A stretch of DNA of 64,000 nt from Marsupella aquatica (lineage: Eukaryota > Marchantiophyta): the NCBI GenBank assembly GCA_973895155.1, contig OZ316891.1, positions 18,476,001 through 18,540,000 of the forward strand, written 5' to 3'. The position numbers and the translations under genes are program-made. Positions 47,723-60,069 of the stretch are shown here, one piece after another. The notes beneath the pieces were generated by a model. That model did not search any database. It had not been told where the DNA came from and saw only the letters and a program-made list of their open reading frames with translations. Within the stretch, counting starts at the first letter, position 1; the number at the start of each line of letters is the position of its first letter.

Positions 47723-50700
47723 ATATCACTCCATATGATAATAAATAAAATAATTTTATTTAAATTAATGAGTGCGCATCGTATATTACTGGCAGGCGTA
47801 ACTTTTGTGCACAAATACACAAAATCTGTGAAGCAAAGACAGAGCTTAGCGGGTCCCATTGGCTCTCATCTCCTTGGGAAGGTCTTGGATCGAGGAGACT
47901 TGCTCGGAGCCTCTACTAAAGTAAAGAAATAAAAGGTGTGATCTCCTTTCGAGCAACATGAGCGCAGTCACATGCACCGACAAATACTAGAGCCAAAACT
48001 TAGAATCCTTGACTTTGGAATGACTGCCATGATTCCACCCAGCATATTAATTAAGGCCATTGAGCGTACCAACTGAGGTCAATTGCTGATGTAGGTGGTC
48101 TGCTATGGTTGATTCCCCTGCCAACATCGTCACAATCATTTGAACTGAACTGTGGTCGGCTTCTTGCTCAATTTATTTAGGCCATTTATTGGCAATTGCA
48201 AAATACCCCCATCGATTTCCGGGTTCCTTCGCGCTCTTAGTCTGTCCAAAATTCATGGAAGTCAAATTGTTTTATGATGGGCTTCGGTCCACCTAGTTAC
48301 TGTTTGAATCTTGGAATAGTTTATTGTTTTCTTATCATGAGCTTCGGTGGATTGCTGCCACAATCTATTTTTTCATGTAATGGGCTTTGGTCAACCCAGT
48401 AACAAGACAGTTTGAATCTTGGAAGAATTTGTGCGTTGCTTTATGTCATGGGCTTTTGGTCAGTCTAGAAAGAGTTGAAATGGAGCATACGTGATTCGAC
48501 CTTGTGAAATACACGACACAGCCTGTTTAATAGTGTCGCCCAGGGAAACTGAGTCTTGCCATGTACGAAACTATTGGATAGATTTGCTAAAATTAGGGAT
48601 TTATCAGGAGTCAAAAACACTGAGAATCTTCTATGTAAAATGCGTCGTACCTGAACGCGCATAAGGTGTGTACAGTTTTGAGTAAAGGGTCCATGAAAAT
48701 GCGTGTACGTATCATATAAAATGTATGAGACAAATATGTTATATGCAAGTGCCTGGAGGCAGCAGGAGAGACCAGCGACATTAATGTGACACAGAAGTTT
48801 AATTAGTAGTTCCGCCGCCATATATGGGCACGTTAATTTGAGACCAAATTGATTCCATTTAGTGGTATTCATCGCCCTGTAGATTCAATTTATTGACCAG
48901 ACTTCAGTAATAATCTAACTTTTTGCATTGGAGCATTTTGCATTTAAGACTCAGACACGGTCATGCTTCGAGAGTTAGGCGCTAACTTTGGTGGAGTAAC
49001 TCACTGCAACCGTAGCTTTTCTAACTGACTGACCTGCACATTCACCTTTGCTACTTGGTCTAGCTTCTCCACGTCACTGCTGCATGCGGTTGCCCATGGG
49101 CTTCAATTCTTTATCATCTTTTGAAGTTTGAACCAGCTCCAGCTAGATTACGGCGGCGCTGCGAGTCCAGTACGTATGTAAGTATGTTAATGAGGCTGTA
49201 CACATTCAATTTTCGAGTGGGGTGCTACTAACGTCGAGTAAATACGATAATCATGTGAGACGAAGGTCTATCCATGGCGGGAAAATATATCCAAAAGAAT
49301 CCAAGTACAAAATGCAAAGAACTTGACTATGGCGGCAGACTACCGTATACAAGTGAGATGCAAGTAGATTCATGTGAGCCAAATGAAGGCGATGTCCTGG
49401 ATATATGGCTGCAGATGAGTAGTTATTCTTTTTCCTCGTTCTCCCTACTTTGTTCCCGTCTCGATCGTAATTGTTTCTGTTTTCTTTTAAGGTCAGAATA
49501 TTGACGTCATGCACTATCTCACCTCACAGATATATCTTCGCCAATTTCAACTCCAAGAACTCCACTCAGACTACACATGGTTACGTCTTCAACTTGTCGG
49601 GAAGTGGGTTCATCTAGATCTAACTCTTGTTCACTCTCGTCTATCGTGGTCTCATCAGATTGAACTTGTCGAAGATGATCTGACAATCCATAATTCTTTC
49701 CACTGGGCATAGTTTTGAGGTTACTTATAAGATCGCCTGCAAATCTACGGGAAAACACTCACGGGACAGGGTGATAACCACAGCATCGATCCTTTGGAAA
49801 GAGTGCTGCCTTGGATGGAGTGCTTCAGTATGTACCGACTGGTACAACTCCAGATCATTTGCTAATGAAAAAGGCATTAGCTAAGTCGACTTACGAGCAG
49901 ATCGATCGAATGAACGGCAACTGTAATTTGTTGACTAATTGGAAAGTCACTTGCAATCTGAAGGAACTATCTAGGTTTTTAAGTAACCATTGCAACGGAT
50001 GATGCTCATAATTCATATATGTGTCGTATATTAGCTTGAATGATTGAATGTGGCCGCCTTAAACCATCGATCGACAACGACCTTTGAACAGAATCAGTTG
50101 CTTTTGTATGGAATCACTTCGACAGCAGATCTGTATCACATCGCCATCTCGTATCTGTTTCTTCATGCATAGTTGGAATGTACTAATCTCTGGTACGCGG
50201 GATCATCATTCCTGTTATCCACCTGAATTCCTTAAGACTGTCAAGTCCAGAAAACCGCAAAGAAAACCCAAGGTTTTATGGCCATATTCTTTGCGGAGTT
50301 TTTTCAGTGAACCCAGATGGAGTTCTAAAGTCTCCGATCCCGACTAAGTTTTTCTTGACATAAATGTTTAATTCAGTAATACATAGAGTCAGCTCGCATG
50401 AAAACATGCATGCAAGATTCACTCAATAGATGTACTCAAATCTCCTCGATATGTAGCGAGGAATGTACCTGCTCAATGTGACGACGAGGCTAGGTCTTAG
50501 TAGGAAGTCTTCCCATTATCACCTCAAATCGTTCTGGTAGAATCTTTTCCTTCACGGGGATATCCTTATTATGGCTTGGTGTGTAGGTAATGTCCTGTCA
50601 ACCGAACAAACCACCGGGAAAACCACTCGGGATCTCTACTCGTTAAGCTGTGGGATGACACTACGTACTGACATCTCTAAATCTCTGCTGAACATCAAAA

Positions 50701-53594
50701 TTTGAACATTGCAAGGATCTTGTATATCAAAATATACAGTGCCCAGTTCTCTGCTATTTAAACAAGGTAATTTATTTTCGCAAGTGGAGACGATATATAG
50801 AGGTTCAAGACGGAATGCTTGAATGAGAGAGGGATTGAATTGCCACTGTAAGCATAGTACAAGGTGAAATGGGCCGGCGGCTACTGTAGGAGAGTGTTTT
50901 GGTGGGAACAACAGAAAAACAAACTACAAAACGGCTCACTCCAGTTATACCCGGAGGGTCACACAAACCCACTCATGAGAGTCTGGGGTCAAGCGAAAAT
51001 AGCTGTTTTCACTCAAGGTCTAGGAGTGTACATTCTAAAGGACAAGTTGGGAAAAAGAATTCATCGGGCCTCTGCACGGAAAAAAATTCTGCGTGGCAAA
51101 ATTATCCCCAAAGTCCTAGGCCCCACCTGTTGAAAGGCACTTGCGAGGGTGGTGTCCCTTCACAACACAGTTGAGAGCACCTGTCCAATCCTGCGCTGTC
51201 TTAATTAACAGAGATTTAAGTTTAGAGTCCCACTCATCAACTCGCATTCCCGCTCACATTTCGCGAGTTGATGCTGTACGTGGACTCTAAACGCTGTCGC
51301 ACTTCTAGAGAGCACCTGTCCAGTACGTCCTGCACTGCCTAAACAGAGATTAAATGAATCTGAAAATACATAGAACATTAAATGAATCTTAATTTCATTA
51401 CTGTACTAGGGTGCACGTATCAATTAAACGTTGCATGGAGTTTTTCTACCCATTAGTTTGAATGGGGGAAACTCTTTCTATCATCTGTACTAGCTTATAA
51501 ATACCGCCAAAACAAACCCCGATATGTCACCCTCATTCGTGGGAAAAGCAATGGTCGCACAGTTCGGACTTCTCCTTCCCCTCCTGAACTGCAATGATCA
51601 TTTGAACACTAAAACTGGATCGAGTTTAAGCAGGGCGAGTACATTTTCTGGAAGATTGTCGTAAGAGAGCTTTGAATTTAACACTCGTCCGAAGAGAGTT
51701 TGTGCACCCCCACAAGGGTGTACTTTGGCTTCTCAGGTGATAGATACTCCAAATAGGAAACATATATAGCAGTAAAATATGGTTTTAGAGTTTGAGGGAT
51801 ATTTTAAAAGGCCAATACTCAAATAACTGAGTTAGATCAGGACCTTGTCCTAAGGAAGAGTAGCTAGGAGGGAAGTCTCTACAAGGGGAAGTTGAGTCCT
51901 ACTCATTTGTGAGAGAGCAAAGTCCAATGTTCAATTGCGAGCAGCTAAGGTGATCCTTCCAGGGTTGCTTCCTTCAGGAGTGCCAGAACGATGGAGAACC
52001 AATCGTTGTATGGGTGAAGCTGTTTCTCTCTCCACCCATTCGCGTCGGAAACCCCAAGCAGCACTCTCTAGTGATCATATATATATAACAGACTGGTAAA
52101 TGGTAAGATTGGTACAAGTAGTCTTCTGTTTTTGCTCGGCCCATTCCTTGCATGCACGTCTTGTGTCTAGCTAGCTAGGAGGCGGTATTTGTGACCTAAT
52201 CAAGGGCCGGGCAAATAGGTAATTAAACCACAAGCTTTGGAACCCTGTGGCTCGTTGACTCTTGCACTTGAAGAATGGGATCGACTCCTCTGTACTGCGT
52301 GAATAAAGACCGCCAATTGTCTGTAAAGCACTTGTCTCTCTTGGAAAGGAAGCTGTCAGTGACGGTCTTGTGTCCACCATCCCGAGATACCATGCATTCT
52401 AAGTAGCAAACTTGCATGTCATTGTGTCCTGGAGTATCCATGTGATATTTTCAAAGCTTGTCTGAGAAGTGGACAGCCTCGTTGGTGACGAAAAGCTGAG
52501 CTGTGAATTATATATATATAGTGCAGTCATCTGCCTATATATCAATTGACAGGACTGATGACTTTGGTACCAACAACTTAGAATCTTACATACCAAGAAA
52601 CTCCTGTACCCAATACTAATCAACGCAATGAAACAAAATTCGGACTGAAACGACGGCGAACCATTGCTTGAACGTTTTGGATATCTAGCCAAATTGTTAA
52701 TTATATCATTCTGTCTTGCAAGGGCTGCCTGTTACGTCACGCGTACCAGCCATTAATTTCACAAGGCAATGGTCCTTCACCCTTGCTCCCCTCCGTCAAA
52801 TTCGAATTCGAAGGTTGAAAAACAAAGCGCCATCCAGAGTTGACTTTGGATTCCTCTTACCGCTTCTGCTGTTCCTTACATATTGGCCCGGGTAGGCAAC
52901 TCTTATATAATAGACAGGGGTTTATATTTTTATATGGATTAAAAAGTTGGTTATACAAAATAATTAAAATTTGAAAAAACTTGGGTTCCCCATTTTTAAA
53001 AATTTGCAAAGCATATAAAAGATTTGGTTTACTTCATTTTCCATATGAAATTAAAAAATATTCTTATACATGTTATAATTTTTATTAAAAAAAAATTAAA
53101 ATTTTAATAAAAATACTAGAAAGCTGACTAGTTTAGTTGTAGACCCCTGTATTAAAAAAAACCCATATAATTTGATTTTGATCAATTTTTTTAATATCAA
53201 AACATATTTGGTTTTTTTTTAAGTTACATTTTTGGATTCGTTGAGTTCAAAAATAAAAGACTTTAATAGACTAAAATGAAATCTAAGATGGTCAATTGGA
53301 TATAAGACCATTATAAGAAATTAAAATTGCCTTATAAAAAGAGGAGTTGCATACCAGGCATATTGGTCAATACAAGAACTTTTCAAAACGAAAAGTATCG
53401 ACAACAAAGAATCGATCATTTCAAAACGAAAAGTATCGACAACAAAGAATCGATCATAACAGTCACTTTATACACGCTTTCCAGCGACAGCTAGTGGGCG
53501 TACCGTCTACCTGGATCACTGACAATAATAATCATAGTTACTGACTAAAATAATTAAACTCAATATGGACAGAAGATTGGTTCTCTCGATCTCT
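47718..53594. other. Gene-poor region; a few unrecognised minus-strand frames
   Basis: Minus-strand frames at 49519-49758 (polar, Glu/Asp/Ser-rich, SDETTIDESEQELDLDEP), 50636-50911 and 52223-52441 have moderately protein-like composition and might be exons of unrecognised or decayed genes, but I see no domain, no continuous exon set and no clear start. The part around 52.9-53.3 kb is very AT-rich. GAAAAGTATCGACAACAAAG is duplicated at about 53390 and 53427. Confidence 0.35.
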
Positions 53595-53882
53595 CTAGTG
53601 GTTGATCGATATTAAGGTCGTGTCCTTGCCTTTAAGTTCTTCTATAAGCTGCATGTGGCGAAACTCCAAATTAGGCTTTGTACACAAAACACATGTGAGT
53701 CGGTTGTCGTTCATTAACACTTTACGAACCTTCACCTCAGTGCTTGCTTCTATATATGCCCTATTAACCGATCGAGGATGGCCACTGAAAAGAATATCTG
53801 AACCAGCTCTGTGAGAATGCATGTCCTCCCATGATACAGCTGCGGGTAAGTCACCAGAGACAACTGGCTGTACGTGCCACAC
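53595..53882 (-). other. Unrecognised 95-codon frame
   Basis: A minus-strand frame of soluble, mixed composition containing CVLC. It opens with GTG rather than ATG, so if real it is a terminal exon rather than a whole gene. No family is recognised. Confidence 0.2.
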
Positions 53883-55157
53883 TAGGAAGCAAAGATCTCT
53901 CCACCTTTGGAAAGTAATTAAGAGCGGAGCTCAGGTGAAATCGTGCATTACAAAAATTCCACAAAGAATTTGACTTTTTAGCTAGTTTAGACAAATCTCG
54001 GAGGTCTCTGATATATATATATCCCTTCATTGCATCGCAATTGAACAGAAGAACAGAGAAGGATCGAACTACCGTAATCTAGATAAGTTCCTATTTTAGT
54101 TTGTTCTTACAGAAGCACGAATCGGAACAAATTTCTAAATAAAAGAAACCGACAACAGAGTGGGCTAGCACGGCACGAGCAAGAGAACCCAAACCACGGG
54201 AGTCTCACGATGATTTAGACTGTTGCCCAATATGCTCGGAGATCGAACTAAGGTAGTTCATTCGGAAAGTGAGTGAACCGGATCAGCTGTAGACTTTACC
54301 TTTACGTTAATCAAGGAGCTGCTAGCCACCTAGTATTGAGCTTGTTCATCGACCACGGAGTATATACCCGTCCGTGGGTCTGCTATGTCGCTTTTGGATG
54401 GAGGCCTGCTATACTGCACAGAGTCTTCACTCTGCAGAACTACATTTTTCATCGTTTTACTTCCTTCCACAAGTCGTTTCCTGCCCTGTTTTACGTCGTC
54501 TGTTTGTCAACTGAATCATTCGGAGATACCAAGCCATCCCAATTTGTTCGTGTGGAGTTTAGAGTCCTTCGCCGACCCTCTCGAATGAGCTATGTTCTGT
54601 ATTTTACGAGATCTTCACGCATTCTTCGCTTTACCACGGAAACCAAATTCTCTTTAACCAAAAACCTCGTTCTGAGCTTTCTGCTCTTTGTTTAAAACCA
54701 AAATAGATTCTAGCTCAGATAGACTAGCAGGCTGCTGAATGCCATCCAGTGCATTGCTAAGTTCTCACCGTTGCCATCATGTTGTCATAGTGGCCAGTGT
54801 TGTCATTGTGACCTTGTTCTCATTGCCATCATGTTGTTCTTACGGAAAGTACTTCTGAAGTAGAGGGTGGATTTGAGGTGATACTCGGGGGAGGCAAGGG
54901 AAGTGCGAGTGGCGGCTGGTCATTGGCATCCACAAGAGTCCGAACAATAGAGTGGAAGGGCAAAAAGGTGAGGCGACTTTTTGCATGGGGGGAGGGCAAG
55001 TGGATGGGTGATATAGGGAGACCAAGCTGGAGAGAGTAGTCTTGCGTCTCAGTCGTAGACAATGGGTTCGTGGAGACTTGTCAGCCTTGAATTTCTTAAA
55101 AAACCATGGTTAAGAAAATAGCAGTATCGTATTAGTGTGGCTTAGAGAGCTGCCCCT
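53883..55157. other. No supported gene
   Basis: Frames here are Phe/Leu/Ser-rich and lack protein features. GCCATCATGTTGT recurs near 54773 and 54824. Confidence 0.4.
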
Positions 55158-55193
55158 GCTATGCTATGCTATGCTATGCTATGCTATGCTATG
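55158..55193. repeat. (GCTAT)n pentanucleotide microsatellite, 7 units
   Basis: Perfect GCTAT units. Confidence 0.95.
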
Positions 55194-57890
55194 ACAAAAT
55201 GACTCTCTCCACAGTCCGTCAAGACATTGTACCATGCAATACACTTTCATTCGCCATATATTAATGGTATATATAGATGACAAATTAATATGTCAGTAAG
55301 TGATCAAAAGAACTTGAATACTTCCAAGGAGACAACATGATCGTTGGTGAACCAGGAAGTATGTTGAACTCGTTTGTTACTAAGCAAAGGTCCATGATTT
55401 AGAGCAAAGACAATTCTCAGTTACGAGAATTTGGACCGAGTTAGAAGAAACGAAGAGATTTGTGCTGTAATTAAGGATGTCTGCAATTGTTGATGTAAGG
55501 AATATATTATGAAGTAGGAAAAATCACCGAGCTCAAATCACAGTGACGAGTCGGGGGATATTGATCATAGTCCTGTGAGCGGTACGTTGAATGGGTCCCT
55601 GTCGCACGTTCCCTCATTTGCTAAAGATCGTACAACGTTCAAGGTTTTTCTTAATTCAAAAACCGCAAATGAGAACACATTACCGCAAAGATGCTGAGGA
55701 GCTTGGCGCATTGCTAAACAACGGCAACGAATTTCTCAACTCATTAAGTTTCAGTTTCGTGGCGCCTCTTTTATCTCGATGCAACGAGTGGTCGACGATA
55801 ATTCCAAGGGTTAGAACAATGGCCACTTCTACGTATGACCGTCAAACACCTCTCCACGTTGCATGCGCGCATCTTCCGATGGCCAGCTCGAGGTACCAAT
55901 CTCTATGCTTTCTGTAATCATGGTTTTCAGCTTGTTGGCTTCGGGTCGCATGTGAACTACACAGAGTGAAGATCCAATTTTAGAGAATTCGCGGGAGCAC
56001 GGCTTCCGGAGGTTTCTACAATGCTTATCTTTGTCACAAAAATACTTTTCCGTTGGAAAAGATGGTCTGTGCCAGAAATAACATTTTCTGTGATTCGAAC
56101 ATCAGTCTGACGTGCTCTTCCTCAAACCCTTTTCCTTCTCACTGTCATTTCGTCTCTGACCTTTGTCGAAAGCCTTCGCACAAAGCATTTTATGGATGCG
56201 AAATGCGGGTGCGTGGCTGCCATTTGTTTCGAATGCTTGGGTATCGAGTCGCTGTCGTAATCATTCTGTCTTTAGAACAATTTAATGAATTCCTTCATCA
56301 TTCTTCGCCTTCATCTAAACTACATCCAGCAAAGATCTCGCGAAAGATCCCTGGATACTGTCCTAATTAACATGTGACATTGCGACCATTTCTCTTTTTG
56401 CCGAACCGATTTCCCCAGGTAAAACATCGTTTTGTTTGTCAGTTTCTGTTGGCATCATATATACCACTTACACATAAATGTATCTGTCATGTAACTTTGA
56501 CTTCAGTCTGAGTGAATGGATCTCCTGACTGAACTGATGTTGATTGCATTTCAAGATCCTCTGCAGATTTTTAAGTTACTTGTCTAGTCTGCCCATATGT
56601 CATCTAATATGGTTCCAGCAGATTCAACTCCAGCACCTAGGGGTGTCAAAAAGACTGGATCCAACCAAAGCCCTAAATCCTACGGGGACAACGTCATGGA
56701 TTCGGGTCTAGATCTAATCCAGTCCTCGTCACTCCTCCACGGAGTGCGCTCCTCACAAACCCTGGCAACCGGTGGTTTTATGAGAAATGTTAAGTTTAAG
56801 CCATTCTGGTAAAACACAGATTTCCAGGATGGTTGTCCAGAACAAGGCGCTCTATGATGAATTCCATCCAAATAACTGTGTCAATTGCTATCTGAATTGT
56901 TTTGCCTCCTAAATTCCGATATATCTACAAAAAGTCCCTGTGATTGAATAACAAATTGGTATCAAAAGTATCAGAAGAGATAATCTATCTCATTCATTGA
57001 AGTGGGCCATCGGCCGCGCCATCGTAGCTTTTCCTACGGACCATATCCATTTCAAGCATATCCATTTCAATGAACCGAGTTGTTGATTTCCCCTTGGATT
57101 TTACAAGAAAGTTGCTTTAAAGCAAACCCAGTATTTTACTGGGGTTCATTGACACAAATAGTCCGACCTTTGTTTGTAGTACTGACTCTGGATAAGTTTG
57201 TTTAAGGTTGCTAACTCAACCGTCGTTTACTCTTAGAATTGCTCTATATCTTTGAATTATCATTAACTAGCCACTTGCCAACTGAACCATCGTTTACTGT
57301 AATGAATCGCTCTATATCTTTGATAATGCTATGTGTTGCATAAAAGAAGTTGAGGTGAAAAAAAGATTTAGGGTGAATGAGAGAAAAATTAAGATGTGAA
57401 AGTGAGGAAAAGAAATCTAGGTGCCAAAAAGATATGGGTGAGAGAAAAAATGATGAGGTGAGAAAAAATGTCAAGATAAAGAAAAGATGGCAAGAAAAGA
57501 ACAATTGTCAATGGTGAGTAAAATGTTGGCAAGATAACGATCATGTCCAAGTGAAAAAGGAATTTATTTCCTGTCGAATAGGGCAGCATTTAGTGTTCCC
57601 TAATTCTCACTTGTTCTTGAAATATATTTCAGTTCTTTTGGCCCCTTCTTAGATGTATATGAACATTATGATTATGATGGCAATACAGTAAACGAACCTG
57701 GGAACAACCAAATCTGGTACCTCTGGTACTCAGTGCCATATACTCTGATGTTGACATTCCAATCTGTTCAACATTCCTCTCAAAGTGACTAATATCTTTT
57801 GCACCGTGATGCTACCTCGATAACCTTTTGAGTAACATTTTAAACTGGAAAACGGCACTTTGAATCGATATTTTCAATGCACATGCAGAA
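55194..57890. other. No confident gene; one ankyrin-like word
   Basis: Within a plus frame at 55591-55917, STYDRQTPLHVACAH (about 55830-55875) reads like the first helix of an ankyrin repeat, but no second repeat was found and the rest of the frame is featureless. It may be a small gene fragment or chance. 57.35-57.53 kb is purine-rich (GAGGTGAGAAAAA words). Confidence 0.3.
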
Positions 57891-58180
57891 TTGCTTGCTC
57901 TGATGCCAATCTTTATGGTATAGGAAATTTTCTATTCATTTTACCTGATAACGACATCAGTTTTCGGCAGTCTTGCTTGTGTCCCCTTATTCCAAGGGCA
58001 GGGGGATGGCTTTTTTGGACACCCTTGTAGTCTAATTGCTTGCTCTGATGCCATTCGTTATGGTTTAGGAAATTTTGTATTTATTGTACCTGATGACGAG
58101 ATCAGTTTTCGGCAGTCTTACTTGTGTCCCCTTATGTCCAAGGGCAGAGGGATGGCTTTCTTGGACACCCTTGTAGTTTA
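57891..58180. repeat. 145-bp tandem duplication with a primer-binding-site-like word
   Basis: Copies at 57891-58035 and 58036-58180 begin TTGCTTGCTCTGATGCCA and share ATCAGTTTTCGGCAGTCTT and GGACACCCTTGTAGT. In each, the minus strand reads TGGCATCAGAGC (57897-57908 and 58042-58053), one base off TGGTATCAGAGC, the initiator-Met tRNA primer site of many Copia elements. Confidence 0.85.
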
Positions 58181-60069
58181 GTTGGTTCAGGTGAGACACC
58201 TCTTGGAGTAGACAGTCATAAACTCACATTAGACCTGCTTTGGGATCGATGCAGCAACAAGAGGTAGCCTCTTACACGAACAACTTTGATTCTCCATGCA
58301 TTTTAATCAGGAACTCTGTGCTTCATTTTTTCATCGACCGTCATGCTTTCCGCTTGTGGAGTGCACTGAGAAACGAGCTGTTAGAGAAGCAGAATGAAGC
58401 TCATGCTTTGACTTGGGGAAATGAAACAATCACACAATGGGCGTGAGAGGCTCCCACAGGGCAATGGTTTTTTTCTCGCAGCAGAAATCGAGTCTAGAAA
58501 GAACCATATGTGTGAGTTTGACTGCCTTCGACCATTCCAGCTTTCTCAGGTCCAGAATGATGCCTGTCTTGATTTGACAATCTTTCAATAGCGACAGCAC
58601 TCCCGCAATATAGAGGAACAAGCAAATAAATCATGGAAATGAAGACGACATCGAATAGAGGAACAAGCAAATAAAGCATGAAAATGAATACGACATCGAC
58701 TGCAGGAGAGAGCTAATTATGCACGAGTACTGCTTTAGACCGCCTTGACCTGTTAATATATGATTGTTCATCTATTTACTCTCTTTTGATCTGGCTCTAA
58801 ATTTCTATATTTCACAAAATCCCACAACAATGGAAAAAATCGAAAGTTCGGGGAACTACCGACCTCAATGCAAGTTGGGTAAACTACCACATTTTTATGG
58901 CTATCCCATAGGAAATTGGATATTGCAAGACAGGTGCCCAGTGACCCACTAACTCTGCAACGAAGGCCCTTGTGCTAAGCTTTCTTAGGCGAGTATAAAG
59001 GATGCACCAACACTTTACTGTAGCAGTGGAAGCTACCCTTAAGATTGGACGTCTAGCTCCCACACTGATTCATGCTCTGTGAGGTTTCCACAAACCCTTC
59101 AAGTTTCACCTCAAATGATGATACGAGACAGAAAACCGGACGCACCTCTCTCTGAACCATTCAGTGCACAGTGATCCACTACCTATGGCCATGCTGGATA
59201 GCAATACTGGTTCAATACCGTGTCATCTAAAGTAGCGAGGGGAGATGCGTGAGTCCCTGAAACAAGCCCGAATCCCTCTAATTAACTCTTACCGGGCTTC
59301 TCTTACATCTTCAGTTTTCAAACATGCTGGAGGAGTGATCACAACAGTATATATCCATTTCCTTCCGGGTAAAGAGTAGATGTGTTGCCAATTATGTCAG
59401 TATCAAAATTGTGTTTATAATTGATAGATAGAGCAGTGCAGTACGTGCATTGTCAGCTACAGAGCTGCAGATTCAACGTTCTATGCTTCCCAGTTGAAGT
59501 GAGATATATGTCCATAACACCTAGCTCAACCTACACATCATGTGCAATGAATATCAATCCGGACGTTCCAATGGAAAAATAAGTTCACCCTTGAACTATG
59601 GAAATGTTAGGCCTTTTTTTTTTACTGCTACAAGTACGCAAATACTGTCGTCCGATGAGCTGCAGTCACAGAGACATACAATATCAGCAATTCCATAAAT
59701 AAGTAGGACAAACTGGACTGTACTTCGGACAAACTTGAGCAGCAAATGGTCAGTAATGTAATTAGGATCATCTCATGGACGGGATGGCTTTGGAGCACTG
59801 TGACTCCTTACCAAACAATTTAGGTCATGTCTCCAAGTACCTGCCAAGGTGGATTGGCTACCACCTAGATGGAGCTGCAAGATCATTGTGGAGCTCGCGG
59901 TTTCCAAAATCTTACCGTCAGGGAGGCGATGGACGACATCGAAGGCATTCTCCCACTTCGTCTTTCGGGACATACGGAGCTCACTTAACCAGCCGAAGCT
60001 TCAGACACGATTTCATTGGACGTCCACAGAGAAAGGCCATGGAGAGTAAACACCAAAATTTCTAACATC
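58181..60069. other. No supported gene; 3' flank of the F-box gene
   Basis: A near-identical pair of words, GAATAGAGGAACAAGCAAATAAA(T/G)CATG, occurs near 58608 and 58654. A 66-codon minus frame (59773-59973) just past the F-box stop has no recognisable motif. Confidence 0.4.

Noticed and set aside
55830-55875. Ankyrin-repeat gene
   Set aside because: Only one 15-residue word resembles an ankyrin helix; no further repeats.
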